From the NCBI GenBank assembly GCA_951812775.1, contig OX638326.1:3421391-3485390 (forward strand): a stretch of 64,000 bases of DNA, read 5' to 3'. Below, piece after piece: positions 35,245 to 44,841 of this stretch. The notes beneath the pieces were generated by a model, which was not told the origin of the DNA, searched no databases, and was given only the letters and a program-made list of their open reading frames with translations. This DNA comes from an uncultured Alphaproteobacteria bacterium. GTDB lineage: Bacteria > Pseudomonadota > Alphaproteobacteria > MPNO01 > UBA2964. Made by a program: the position numbers and the translations under genes. Position 1 is the first letter of the stretch. Each line of letters starts with the position of its first letter.

Positions 35245-36597
35245 ATGGAGCAAAGAGACACCGGCATGGCGGATTTCCCAAAAGTACAACAGGTTCCGAC
35301 AAGACAGTTAGAGAGCATCATTCGCGATGCAGATGCTCGCACTGTCGCACTGATAGAAGATCTTACCGACGAACAGCTGATCGGGCCTAAGTTAGGCATC
35401 GTAAATCCCATGCTTTGGGAAATCGGGCATATTGCCTGGTTTCATGAAAAATTTATATTGCGGGATCGCGATCAGCGACAGCCAGTATTGGACAATACGG
35501 ATGCGCTATACGACTCGATGGCGGTTGCACATGCGACGCGCTGGGATCTTGATCTACCGGATTTAGAAGCGACGATTAAATATCGTGAAACTATCCGCGA
35601 CTTGATAATTGAACGTCTGGGATCATATGAAATTGCCTCGGTAGAGAATTCATACTTCACGCAGCTCACGGCCTTTCATGAAGATATGCATGACGAGGCA
35701 TTCACCTATACGAGACAAACACACGGTTATTCACCTCCCCCCTTTGTTGAACCCGCCCCTCAGGAAATTGATCAAGCGGGGCCATGTCCAGGAGACGTTG
35801 AGGTGCCATGTGGTATTCATATGCTGGGCGCATCGCCAAAGGATCCATATTTTATGGATAACGAGAAATGGGGGCAGGGTTATGAAGTCAAACCGGTCTC
35901 AATTTCCAAAGCCCCGGTTACGAACGCTGAGTTTGCCGCGTTTGTTGACGCGAATGGTTACGAGCGTGAAGAGCTCTGGACCAAAGCAGGGTGGCAGTGG
36001 CGCAATCATGTTGGCGCCGAACATCCGGTATATTGGCAAAAATCAGATGGCGACTGGCAGGTGCGAATATTTGACCAACTCGAGCCTTTGCGACCGCATG
36101 CGCCGGTAGTGCATGTAAGCTGGTTTGAGGCCCAGGCTTGGTGCAAATGGGCTGCGCGACGTCTACCCTGGGAAGGGGAATGGGAGGTCGCTGCATCGCG
36201 CTCCCCGCAGTCGGGCGCTGATTCCCTGAAGGGACCCAAAACACGTTATCCGTGGGGACAAGAATCACCGAATGCGGAGAGAGCAAATCTCGATGCCAAG
36301 TTTGGCAGGCCGGTCGATGTTGCGGCTTATCCCGAGGGCGATAGTGCCTATGGATGTCGTCAGATGATTGGTAATGTCTGGGAATGGACGCAGACTGTTT
36401 TTGCGCCGTTCGAGGGATTCGTGCCTGATCCCTATGAAGATTATTCAAAGCCCTGGTTTGATGGCAGACACGCCGTATTGCGTGGCGGGTCCTGGGCAAC
36501 CCGCAACCGGATTGTCTGGAATACCTTCCGGAATTTTTATACCTGTGATCGGCGCGATGTTATCGCGGGTTTCAGAACCTGCGCTCTTGAAATCTAA
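35245..36597 (+). CDS. EgtB/SenA-type nonheme iron enzyme (DinB + FGE-sulfatase domains)
   Basis: 450 residues. The N-terminal DinB-like domain supplies a three-His iron site: H62 (EIGHIAWF), and H145 and H149 (FHEDMHDEAF). The C-terminal SUMF1/FGE-type domain contains PVTNAEFAAFVDANGY, GNVWEWT and LRGGSW. This architecture is shared by EgtB (ergothioneine sulfoxide synthase), OvoA and SenA (selenoneine synthase). The YDSMAVAHATRWDL segment and HEDMH spacing look nearer to the SenA-like branch than to EgtB, which is from memory and unverified. No methyltransferase EgtD or SenB is adjacent. The start at 35245 is tentative; 35266 is possible. Confidence 0.82.
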   Translation: MEQRDTGMADFPKVQQVPTRQLESIIRDADARTVALIEDLTDEQLIGPKLGIVNPMLWEIGHIAWFHEKFILRDRDQRQPVLDNTDALYDSMAVAHATRWDLDLPDLEATIKYRETIRDLIIERLGSYEIASVENSYFTQLTAFHEDMHDEAFTYTRQTHGYSPPPFVEPAPQEIDQAGPCPGDVEVPCGIHMLGASPKDPYFMDNEKWGQGYEVKPVSISKAPVTNAEFAAFVDANGYEREELWTKAGWQWRNHVGAEHPVYWQKSDGDWQVRIFDQLEPLRPHAPVVHVSWFEAQAWCKWAARRLPWEGEWEVAASRSPQSGADSLKGPKTRYPWGQESPNAERANLDAKFGRPVDVAAYPEGDSAYGCRQMIGNVWEWTQTVFAPFEGFVPDPYEDYSKPWFDGRHAVLRGGSWATRNRIVWNTFRNFYTCDRRDVIAGFRTCALEI

Positions 36598-36610
36598 TGA
36601 AGACGCCTGT

Positions 36611-38944
36611 TCAGGCAGCTGAATTCTGGCGGTTCTGCTGGATCAAATTCCATAGATTGTTCGGTGTCGCCGGCATTGGCACGTCTCTGACGCCATAAGG
36701 TTTTAAGGCATTGATGAGCGCACTTTGAACACAGGGACGAGCCCCTACGCAGCCGGCTTCACCCGCACCTTTTATTCCCAGCGGGTTGGTGGGCGAAGGG
36801 GACCCCGAAGCAACCACTTCAATTGAACACATGTCGTCCGCCCGTGGCATACAGTAATCCAAGAATGAAGCCGATAAGAGCTGTCCGCTTTTGGGGTCAT
36901 AGTTTAAATCTTCACAGATTGCCTGACCGAGTCCCTGACTAATGCCACCATGGATCTGCCCTTTAAGCAAAAGTGGGTTGATCACCGTGCCGACATCATC
37001 CACCACGACATAGGAAATAAAATCGGTTTTGCCGGTCTCGCGATCAACTTCCACCTCACAAAAATGACAACCGTTGGGAAAGGTCGGTGCTTTCGGCTTG
37101 AAGGCAGCAAAGGCGACGAGGGTCGGTTCAATATCGGGAGGCAAGACCATCAGCGCATAGGCTGTTTGCGCCACTTCTTCTATGCGCACTGCGCGGTCTG
37201 TACCGGCAACAGCAAACTTGCCATCGTCAAAAGCGATATCGGTCTCTGCAGCTTCCAGCATATGGGCGGCGATTTTTTTGCCATGTTCGATTATTCGGTC
37301 GCTCGCCATTTGTAAGGCAGCGCCGCCATTGCCGGCGGAACGCGAACCAAAAGTTCCGCGACCGTGCGCGACGATGTCAGTGTCGCCCTGCAGTAACGTG
37401 ATGTTGTCGAGTTCGACCCCGAGCATTTCGTTGACCAGCTGTTTAAAAGTTACATCGTGGCCTTGGCCCTGCGCCAGCGTTCCCATCAAGATGGTGCAGT
37501 GACCCGATCCGTCAAAACGAATCTCAGCGGTTTCCTCAATCGGGGCGGCGGATTGTTCGATGGCGAAGGCAACACCGATGCCGCGAAGTTTGCCACGAGC
37601 GGCTGCTTCCGCCCGTCTCGCTTCAAATCCTTCATAGTCCGCGAGTTTTACGGCTTTCTCCAAACCCTCGGGGAAGTCACCTGAATCGTAATTAAAGATC
37701 AGACCCGTCTGATAGGGGATTGCGTCCGCAGGTATCAAATTTCGCCGCCGTAGCTCGACGCGATCAATACCCATTTCGATCGCCGCTGTATCTATGGCTT
37801 TTTCAATCGCCAGGCTGGCCTCGGGGCGTCCCGCGCCACGATAGGGGCCGACCCAGTTGGTATTCGTAAAGACACCGGTAACGGCGGTGTAAATTGCCGG
37901 AGTCGTATAGACGCCAGCAAGGCCGCCCAGATTGTTGGTCGGTGAATGAGGGGTCATTGAACCAAGATACGCCCCTAGATTGGCGATTGTTGCGACGCGA
38001 AAAGCAAGAAAGTTTCCGTCTTTATCCAATGCCAGTTCGGCGGTGACATCGTTGTCTCTGGCATGGGTATCTGACATCAAAGATTCGGTTCGATCTGCCG
38101 TCCATTTTACCGGACGTTCGAGCAGTTTTGAGGCCCACAAGACCAATATCTGGTCGTGATAAATATCCCCCTTCATGCCAAAGGCCCCACCGACGTCGCC
38201 GGAAACAACCCGAACTTTTGACGGTGGTAAGTTCATGACGTCGGCAACATGGTCCCGAATACCATGAACACTCTGGGTGCTGGTATGAAGGGTATATCTG
38301 TCGAGCCGTCGGTCATAATCGCCGATGGATATGCGGGGTTCCATCGCATTCGCGGAAATCCGATTTATGTGATATGCGATCTTGGTGACGTGATCGGCAC
38401 TTGCGAACGCATTCTTCACAGCATCCTTATCGCCCAGCTCAAAGAAAAAGCACTCATTGTCGGGGCATTCATCCCAAATTGCTGGTGCGCCAGGCTTTAC
38501 AGCGTCAATGGCGGCGGTGACAGAAGGTAAAATCTCATAGTCTATTTCAATGAGTTCTGCGGCATCTTTGGCCTGGGCGTAGCTTTCAGCGATAACGAAA
38601 GCGACCTCGTCGCCAACAAGCCGGACCTGATCACTCGAAAGCGCGCTGCGTGGTGCTGAGAACATCGGTGATCCGTCGCGTTTTTCTCGTGGAACGGCGA
38701 CCGGAAAAGGCGAAAACCCTGTGGCTTCCCAATCTTCGCCGGTTAACACCAGCAGGACGCCGGGTGCGGATAGGGCATTCGATGTGTCTATCGATAGAAT
38801 TTTGGCGTTGGCATGCGGTGATCGAAGGAGGTAACCGTGGCATTGGTTGGCGAGGACAAAATCATCACCATATTGGCCACTGCCCTGTAAAAGCCTTGGG
38901 TCTTCCGTGCGCGGAACAGGTTGCCCAATACCAAACTCACCCAT
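36611..38944 (-). CDS. CoxL-like molybdopterin-binding hydroxylase subunit (form II)
   Basis: 777 residues, the normal length for the large subunit of xanthine dehydrogenase/CO dehydrogenase family enzymes. The active-site loop reads PYRGAGR, the form-II signature, not the AYXCSFR of true CO dehydrogenase. Mo-cofactor motifs GGAFGMKG, GQGHDVTFKQ and GAGEAGCVGA are present. Form-II enzymes oxidise varied aldehydes and N-heterocycles; the substrate here is unknown. No small [2Fe-2S] or FAD subunit gene is adjacent, so it must use subunits from elsewhere. A paralogue lies at 42505-44841. Confidence 0.92.
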   Translation of the reverse strand: MGEFGIGQPVPRTEDPRLLQGSGQYGDDFVLANQCHGYLLRSPHANAKILSIDTSNALSAPGVLLVLTGEDWEATGFSPFPVAVPREKRDGSPMFSAPRSALSSDQVRLVGDEVAFVIAESYAQAKDAAELIEIDYEILPSVTAAIDAVKPGAPAIWDECPDNECFFFELGDKDAVKNAFASADHVTKIAYHINRISANAMEPRISIGDYDRRLDRYTLHTSTQSVHGIRDHVADVMNLPPSKVRVVSGDVGGAFGMKGDIYHDQILVLWASKLLERPVKWTADRTESLMSDTHARDNDVTAELALDKDGNFLAFRVATIANLGAYLGSMTPHSPTNNLGGLAGVYTTPAIYTAVTGVFTNTNWVGPYRGAGRPEASLAIEKAIDTAAIEMGIDRVELRRRNLIPADAIPYQTGLIFNYDSGDFPEGLEKAVKLADYEGFEARRAEAAARGKLRGIGVAFAIEQSAAPIEETAEIRFDGSGHCTILMGTLAQGQGHDVTFKQLVNEMLGVELDNITLLQGDTDIVAHGRGTFGSRSAGNGGAALQMASDRIIEHGKKIAAHMLEAAETDIAFDDGKFAVAGTDRAVRIEEVAQTAYALMVLPPDIEPTLVAFAAFKPKAPTFPNGCHFCEVEVDRETGKTDFISYVVVDDVGTVINPLLLKGQIHGGISQGLGQAICEDLNYDPKSGQLLSASFLDYCMPRADDMCSIEVVASGSPSPTNPLGIKGAGEAGCVGARPCVQSALINALKPYGVRDVPMPATPNNLWNLIQQNRQNSAA

Positions 38945-39011
38945 TGGTTTAACTCCGAAAAAATCAGACTCAATTTCTCAGACGGACTTTAACGAGCCAT
39001 ATGCTGCTTCG

Positions 39012-39353
39012 CTAGCCGTCTGCTGATGTTTTGCGGCTCGTTCCTTTGGGGAACACACGTGTCGTTCTGTCGGCCTGTTTGACGATAATCATCGCCGCAC
39101 TGATGACGAGCTTTGCATTTCCGGCTTTTGCAGCGGCTTTCATTGCCTTATTGGCTTTTGAAATCGCCCGCATCGATGTCTTACGGGCGGCGACAGCGCC
39201 CATCTTTTTTTTCATTTTCTTGCCGTGATGGGCGGCTAGCTGTGTATTTGCCTTTGCGCCATCGGCAATTGCTGTCGTGGTTACAGATATGCCCATACCG
39301 AAGATCGCAAAAGCTAACCCTGCAATCACTGTTGAATTAATCCATGTTTTCAT
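39012..39353 (-). pseudogene. Truncated cytochrome c-556-like paralogue without haem motif
   Basis: 113 residues. The signal peptide and first helices closely match the neighbour at 39558-40082 (TQLAAHHGKKM, ISKANKAMKAAAKAGNA, VFPKGTSR), as does its ribosome-binding leader CGGGAGGAA. The frame then stops, so the last helices and CxxCH are missing. After the stop a few residues (RSS-IW) recall the paralogue's RSIAAIW, suggesting a decayed 3' end cut off by the adjacent CoxL gene. It could still yield a small exported helical protein, but haem binding is not expected. Confidence 0.65.
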
Positions 39354-39510
39354 ATCGATTTTCCTCCCGAATTTCTAAAAAGGATGTCCAGTTCCTACGG
39401 TACCCTAAATTACAAACAACTTTGGTGCGAACTTATTTATCCGCACAATGAAATTTTTGTGATCGGATTTCCCGCTAATACCTAGAAAACCAGATGTTGT
39501 AATACGAAAT

Positions 39511-39534
39511 AGGGCGGCTCGAACGAACCGCCCT
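39511..39534 (-). terminator. Hairpin terminator after the cytochrome c-556-like gene
   Basis: AGGGCGGCTCG-aa-CGAACCGCCCT has ten of eleven positions paired. It lies 24 bases past the stop at 39558 on the minus strand and is followed by a modest T-rich stretch (TATTTCG). Probable transcription end separating the two paralogues. Confidence 0.6.
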
Positions 39535-39557
39535 AAATCAATTGTCAAGGCTAAAAA

Positions 39558-40082
39558 TTAGCTTTTCTTAGCTTTCTTTCCTCGGAATGGCTTGTGGCAA
39601 CCACCACAGGTTTTGCCGATGCCTTTTGCGCCGGCTTTGGCATTTCCAGCTTTGGCTGCTTTGGCAACTGCCAGGGCGGCGGATTTCATTTTATTGTTGG
39701 CGGCAATAAACTTGTCCCAGTCTTTCCAAATTGCGGCTATTGACCGTGTTGCTTTTGCTCCAAGCTCTGCGCGACCGGTGCCTTTAGGAAACATTCCAGG
39801 AACCTTATCAGCCAGCGCAGCAATCTTCATGCCAGCAGTAACAACGCCTGCAGCGTTACCAGCTTTAGCTGCCTTTTTCATTTCTTTATTGGCTTTTGAA
39901 ATTTGTCTCATGGCGCCGCGGCGAGCTTTAACCACGCCCATTTTTTTCCCATGATGGGCTGCGAGCTGTGTGTTCGTTTTTACGCCATCGGCATTTGCGG
40001 GTTGCGTTGCCGTGGTGATGCCAGCGCCCAAGAAAGCAACTGCCAAGCCCGCAGCAAGCGTTGATTTAATCCATGTCTTCAT
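39558..40082 (-). CDS. Cytochrome c class II (c-556/c' type)
   Basis: 174 residues. Sec signal peptide (about 1-31), four-helix-bundle sequence very rich in Ala and Lys, and the haem-binding CGGCH near the C-terminus followed by KPFRGKKAKKS, the place expected for class II cytochromes. Periplasmic, probably electron carrying or gas binding. The Lys/Ala richness is unusually strong. It sits next to a truncated copy and downstream of an anti-sigma/ECF sigma pair on the same strand. Confidence 0.88.
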   Translation of the reverse strand: MKTWIKSTLAAGLAVAFLGAGITTATQPANADGVKTNTQLAAHHGKKMGVVKARRGAMRQISKANKEMKKAAKAGNAAGVVTAGMKIAALADKVPGMFPKGTGRAELGAKATRSIAAIWKDWDKFIAANNKMKSAALAVAKAAKAGNAKAGAKGIGKTCGGCHKPFRGKKAKKS

Positions 40083-40211
40083 ATCGGTTTATTCCTCCCG
40101 AATTTTCTAAAATATCCATATGGGTGATACACCATCCCACCCCACCAACAACTATGGGATCGAAATAATCCCTCTGACAATGAAATTATTGTGACAAAAC
40201 TCGTATGTTGA

Positions 40212-40988
40212 CTAGCGGCTTTGCAGGTGGTTGTGGACAATTTCGCCCAAGGCCACGAGCTTTTTCCGATCTACCTTGCCAATTAGAGCGTAGGCATAGG
40301 GCTTCTCGATCCAGTAGAAGGCTGACACACCGCGATCCTCTACGATCTGGAATTTAGTCTCTTTTTCATCTGGCGCGCTACGTACATAAAGTGTCAGACG
40401 CTTGCGATCTTTGGTCTGAAACATAAACTGTGCAGCTGGTCGGCCATTATCGGCCACTAACCGGCCGCCGATGAGTTTATAGCCAGCATCATTCAAGTTA
40501 GGCGGATTAAGCGTGCGGCCCACCCGTTTAGATAACCAGCGAACCAGATGTTTTTCTTCTGCCTTGGCTTCAACTGCGTGACGACGCTCCTTGGTGAAAA
40601 CAACATGGGCGCTTACAGCTTGATCGACAAATCCAGCTTTTGCCTCGAGTTGTGTCCCTAAAGTCCGTTCATGTGCAAACCAGCCGCCCACAGCCCCTGC
40701 AAAAAGTAAAACGATTGCGGCAGCAGCGCGCATCCATCGATTGTCGTTTGCGGATTTGGCTGGGGTCCGGGCAATAATTTGCGTGAAACGCTCTGGCACG
40801 GGTTCCGTCATTATATTTTGATTGAGGTCAGCCAATAGATCATTGTCGCGACGCATGGCCTCCAGCCGGGCTGCAGCCTCCGGATTCTCGGCCAGCCAAG
40901 CTGAAACAACGGACTGACTTTCCGCGTCCAGCTCTCCGTCGAGGTAGGCATTCAGTTCTGCGTCGCCAAAGTTTTTCATATCACTCAT
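40212..40988 (-). CDS. Transmembrane anti-sigma factor
   Basis: 258 residues. The N-terminal cytoplasmic anti-sigma segment contains DAELNAYLDGELDAE, with no zinc HxxxCxxC. One membrane segment occurs near residues 88-106, and a periplasmic domain of about 150 residues with KLIGGRLVADNGRPAAQFMF, typical of RskA/ChrR-unrelated anti-sigma proteins, follows. Its start overlaps the ECF sigma stop by four bases (ATGA), so the pair is coupled and presumably acts as a unit. Confidence 0.87.
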   Translation of the reverse strand: MSDMKNFGDAELNAYLDGELDAESQSVVSAWLAENPEAAARLEAMRRDNDLLADLNQNIMTEPVPERFTQIIARTPAKSANDNRWMRAAAAIVLLFAGAVGGWFAHERTLGTQLEAKAGFVDQAVSAHVVFTKERRHAVEAKAEEKHLVRWLSKRVGRTLNPPNLNDAGYKLIGGRLVADNGRPAAQFMFQTKDRKRLTLYVRSAPDEKETKFQIVEDRGVSAFYWIEKPYAYALIGKVDRKKLVALGEIVHNHLQSR

Positions 40989-41578
40989 GATCCGGACTCC
41001 TCTGAATCCTGATCATTGCCTTCCATAAATTCTCTTAAACGGCTTCGCCCCCGTGCTAAGCGGGACATCACCGTTCCAACCGGCACCTCAAGTACCGCCG
41101 CGGTTTCGGCGTAACTCAGACCTTCAACACCTACCAGCAACACGACTGCTTTTTGATCAAGCGATAGTTTGTCGAGGGCGCGTTCCAGGTCACGAACCAG
41201 CAATCCATCACCCTGTGCAGGGGGGATCGCATTGCGATGACTTTCTGCGGCATCGTCACTTGTTCCCGCCGGCGGTGCACGCCTTGCCTTGAGCACTGCA
41301 TTGATGTGCAGGTTGTGCATGATCGTAAACAGCCAGGCACGCAAATTAGTCCTTGGCTGAAAGAGATGGATACGAGATAGCCCGCGCTCCAGGCAATCCT
41401 GAACCAAATCGTCCGCAGCGACGGCATCACGCAGCAGACTTAGCGCATAGCGCCGCAGCCGGGGGACCTCCGCAACAATGTCTTCCCTGATGCCAGTCAG
41501 TGTGTCTGCCTCCTGTCGGGCGGTCGCCTTTGGGTTCGCATATTCTCGCAAGGCTGGCGATAAATTTGGTCCATCCAT
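40985..41578 (-). CDS. ECF-type RNA polymerase sigma factor
   Basis: 197 residues with sigma region 2 (YALSLLRDAVAADDLVQDCLERGL, then TNLRAWLFTIMHNLHIN) and region 4 (LEVPVGTVMSRLARGRSRLRE). Coupled to a membrane anti-sigma gene. The signal sensed is unknown; the cytochrome c-556 genes and CoxL genes around it are possible targets. No autoregulatory promoter could be read in the 40 bases before the start. Confidence 0.94.
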   Translation of the reverse strand: MDGPNLSPALREYANPKATARQEADTLTGIREDIVAEVPRLRRYALSLLRDAVAADDLVQDCLERGLSRIHLFQPRTNLRAWLFTIMHNLHINAVLKARRAPPAGTSDDAAESHRNAIPPAQGDGLLVRDLERALDKLSLDQKAVVLLVGVEGLSYAETAAVLEVPVGTVMSRLARGRSRLREFMEGNDQDSEESGS

Positions 41579-41618
41579 TCTTTCGATACCCTATTTAGGG
41601 CGATCAAGGCAATAAAAC

Positions 41619-42467
41619 CTATTCGCGTTCACGCAATTCAAACCCGGCTGGAACCATCTGCGCCCTGGCCGCATCTGTCGGATCAATTTCAGTATCCCAC
41701 TTGTCTGCTTCAAACCGTTGGCCGGTGATGCCATCTGAAGCAGTTGAGGCCAGCCACAGGATGGGCGGCCCCATAACCGCAGGGTCAGCCGGCTCTTTGC
41801 CGGAATGATGCGTTCCCGATTCACGCCATTCCGTTGGCATTATGGCGGTGTCTGCCGCCCGGCCTGGTATCAAGACATTGGAAGTAATACCTGTACCTTC
41901 CAAGTCTTCGGCCCAAATGCGCGTGGACGCTTCGAGAGCCGTTTTTGAGGGCCCGTAGGGGAAGAAACCGTTGCGCTGCATCGTGCCAATACTCGTCGTA
42001 ACATTGACGATCCGCCCCCAGCCTTGCTTCAACATATGTGGTACTGCAATCGCGGCCATATGGAAGGGTCCCATCGTATTGGTGTCAAACGTGGCCTGGA
42101 CCTGGGCGATGTCAGCTTCCCAAAATTTGGTGCGGTCGGTCATAAAGTTTTCGCTGAAGGGCCGCATGCCAAGACCGGCATTATTGACCACCATATCAAC
42201 CTGACCAAAACGTTCGAGCGTTGCGTCAATAATGCCATTGCATTCGTCAGCACTCCGCAAATCAGCGGCCATGGCATGGACGTCGCCACCACTATTTCCG
42301 ATGACGCCAGCAACATCGGCTTCGATAAGGGGGATATCATCGGCGATATGGCTTGGTGCGACGACCTTAGCACCCGCTGCAGTTAGGGCGAGGGTCATAG
42401 CGCGACCGAGACCGCGGCTGCCACCGGTTACAACACAAACCTTTCCAGCGATAGTTGGATCGGACAT
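41619..42467 (-). CDS. Short-chain dehydrogenase/reductase
   Basis: 282 residues. Rossmann motif VTGGSRGLGRAM near residues 13-24, NNAGLGM, and the catalytic Ser with YGPSK in place of the usual YxxxK (Tyr and Lys both present: YGPSKTA). The C-terminal extension with PILWLASTASDGITGQRFEAD is typical of classical SDRs. Substrate unknown. It sits between a CoxL-like gene and the ECF sigma gene on the same strand. Confidence 0.9.
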   Translation of the reverse strand: MSDPTIAGKVCVVTGGSRGLGRAMTLALTAAGAKVVAPSHIADDIPLIEADVAGVIGNSGGDVHAMAADLRSADECNGIIDATLERFGQVDMVVNNAGLGMRPFSENFMTDRTKFWEADIAQVQATFDTNTMGPFHMAAIAVPHMLKQGWGRIVNVTTSIGTMQRNGFFPYGPSKTALEASTRIWAEDLEGTGITSNVLIPGRAADTAIMPTEWRESGTHHSGKEPADPAVMGPPILWLASTASDGITGQRFEADKWDTEIDPTDAARAQMVPAGFELRERE

Positions 42468-42504
42468 AAATTTCTCCCTGTTTTATTTTTTGGCTTAAGC
42501 CATC

Positions 42505-44841
42505 TTAGGCAGCTTGCGAAGCTTTGGCTTGCTGAATTGTTTGCCAGATTTTGTGCGGCGTTGCTGGCATATCAATATGGACCACGCCCATAGGTTTCAA
42601 TGCATCTACAACGGCATTGATTGTTGCAGGTAACGCACCTGTTGGGCCGGATTCACCGCCGCCTTTGGCGCCGATCAGATTTGAGGCCGTTGGAACCGGC
42701 GCACTAATAATATCCATAAAACACATCCCGTCTGCGCGTGGCACGCAATAATCCATAAGAGACCCTGAAACCAGCTGGCCGCTCTCATCATAGACAATGT
42801 CTTCCATTAGCGCTTGGCCGACACCTTGAATAATACCACCATGCATTTGTGCCTTGAGCAGCAATGGATTGACGACAGTTCCGACATCGTCGACGCAAAT
42901 GAAATTTACGATCTCGGTCGCCCCCGTATCCGGGTCGATCTCGAGTTCACAAATTTGAACCCCAGTGGGCCAATTCCAATATTGCGGTGTGAAGGTGCCA
43001 ATCTCATTCAGCCCGGGTTCGATTTCAGCGGGGATCGCCGTTGGGCTAAATGCGGCTTTGGCGACTTCCAGAATTGTCATCGATCGATCCGTACCGGCGA
43101 CGGTGAAGACACCCTCCTTGAATTCCAGGTCGGTTTCTGCGGCTTCCAAAACGTGTGCGGCGATTATTGTTGCCTTGGCAATAGTCTTGTCACAGGCCAG
43201 CGAGACAGCGGAACCGCCAATTGACATCGAGCGGGAGTTAAACGTACCGCGGCCATATGTGACGATATCGGTATCACCCTGAACATAGCGGATAGTGGAA
43301 GGGTCCAGACCCAGCCGGTCACAAACGATTTGCTTGAAAACAGTCTCGTGTCCCTGGCCATGGCTGATCGTACCCATGATCAACGTGACAGTGCCCGATG
43401 GATCGAACCGAATGCTGCTGGATTCCAGATTTGGCGATGAGGTTTTTTTGACTGTATTGGAAATTCCTAGGCCACGAAGGCCGCCACGACTAGCCGCCTC
43501 GGTCCGCCGGTCCTCGAAGCCATCATAGTCGATGGCCTTTAAGGCCTTCTCCATATTTCCCGGGAAGTTGCCAACATCGTAGGTAAAGCCAAGCGCATTC
43601 GTCCACGGCATTTGATCCGGCGTGACGCTATTTTTTTGACGAATTTCTGCTGGATCCATGCCGAGTTCTCTTGCTGCGAGATCGACGAGCCGTTCACCGA
43701 CATAGGCCGCTTCCGGCGCGCCCGCACCGCGATAAGGATTGGTTTCGCAGTTATTTGTGAAAACGCCGGTAACTTCTACATGCACGGCAGGTGTTTTGTA
43801 GATGCCTGCCAAAGTGCCGAGGTTGTTGGTGGGCGGGCGTGGGCCGCGGATTGATAGATAGGCACCCATGCTGGCTATTGTTTTTACTTTGAGGCCAAGA
43901 AAGTTTCCTTCCTTGTCGAGGGCCAGCGCGATGTCAGTGACGTTATCGCGCGCATGAGTGTCGGACATAAATCCTTCCGAGCGGTCGCAGCGCCATTTTA
44001 CCGGCCGGCCAACCAGACGTGATGCCCAGAGAACGAGAGGCAGTTCATTATAGGTACCGCCCCGCACCCCAAAGCTGCCACCGACATCACCGGGGATTAC
44101 ACGGACATCTGTTTCTGGAATGTTGAAAATTTCCCGTGCAAGTTGATAGCGCAGCGGGTGAGGGTTTTGTAATCCTGTATAGAGCGTATAGCGGCCTTGC
44201 CGTTCGTCGTAATCACCCAGACAGCCGCGCGGCTCCATCGCCACGGCGGTTACCCGGTTTACAACCATTTTCTGCCGGACGATGTGATCGGCACGGGCAA
44301 AGGCAGCGTCGACTGCTGCGGCATCACCCTTTTTCTCAAAGAATGAAATATTGTCGGGGCAATCGGGCCAAACGCATGGTGCTCCTTCCGCGACTGCGCT
44401 TTCGACATCGGTGACCGATTGCAGAGGCTCATAGTCGACGTCGATCAGTTCTGCAGCGTCACGTGCTTGTGCCAAAGTCTCGGCGACGACAAAAGCAACA
44501 CAATCGCCGACCAGCCTGGCCGTGTCTTTGACCAGCGCGGGATGTTCAGGATGATACATCGGCGAACCATCCCGCATATTTTTATTGGCGTCTTCACAGG
44601 GTAGTCCGCCAAATTTCTCGTCGGCCCAGTCTTTGCCCGTCAGCACTCGCAATACGCCCGGCGCGGCTTCAGCTGCCGTCGTATCAATAGATCGAATATT
44701 GGCCATCGCATACGGGGAACGGAGAACATAGGCCCATGCCTGGTTACGCAAATTGACGTCGTCGAGAAACTCGCCTCCGCCCGTCAGTAGTCTCGGATCT
44801 TCTTCGCGAGGTACTGATTGCCCAACTGCAAATTCGCCCAT
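42505..44841 (-). CDS. Second CoxL-like molybdopterin-binding subunit, variant active-site loop
   Basis: 778 residues, paralogous to the protein at 36611-38944 along its whole length (both begin with GEFAxGQxVPRxEDPRLL). The active-site loop reads PYRGAGA; the last Arg of the form-II PYRGAGR signature is Ala. The other cofactor motifs GGSFGVRGG, GQGHETVFKQ and GGGESGPTGA remain. Substrate range may therefore differ from the first copy. No small or FAD subunit gene is adjacent. The SDR gene follows on the same strand. Confidence 0.92.
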   Translation of the reverse strand: MGEFAVGQSVPREEDPRLLTGGGEFLDDVNLRNQAWAYVLRSPYAMANIRSIDTTAAEAAPGVLRVLTGKDWADEKFGGLPCEDANKNMRDGSPMYHPEHPALVKDTARLVGDCVAFVVAETLAQARDAAELIDVDYEPLQSVTDVESAVAEGAPCVWPDCPDNISFFEKKGDAAAVDAAFARADHIVRQKMVVNRVTAVAMEPRGCLGDYDERQGRYTLYTGLQNPHPLRYQLAREIFNIPETDVRVIPGDVGGSFGVRGGTYNELPLVLWASRLVGRPVKWRCDRSEGFMSDTHARDNVTDIALALDKEGNFLGLKVKTIASMGAYLSIRGPRPPTNNLGTLAGIYKTPAVHVEVTGVFTNNCETNPYRGAGAPEAAYVGERLVDLAARELGMDPAEIRQKNSVTPDQMPWTNALGFTYDVGNFPGNMEKALKAIDYDGFEDRRTEAASRGGLRGLGISNTVKKTSSPNLESSSIRFDPSGTVTLIMGTISHGQGHETVFKQIVCDRLGLDPSTIRYVQGDTDIVTYGRGTFNSRSMSIGGSAVSLACDKTIAKATIIAAHVLEAAETDLEFKEGVFTVAGTDRSMTILEVAKAAFSPTAIPAEIEPGLNEIGTFTPQYWNWPTGVQICELEIDPDTGATEIVNFICVDDVGTVVNPLLLKAQMHGGIIQGVGQALMEDIVYDESGQLVSGSLMDYCVPRADGMCFMDIISAPVPTASNLIGAKGGGESGPTGALPATINAVVDALKPMGVVHIDMPATPHKIWQTIQQAKASQAA

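Noticed and set aside
36611..44841. Calling the two CoxL-like genes CO dehydrogenase
   Set aside because: Their loops read PYRGAGR and PYRGAGA, not the AYXCSFR of form-I CO dehydrogenase, and coxS and coxM are absent.
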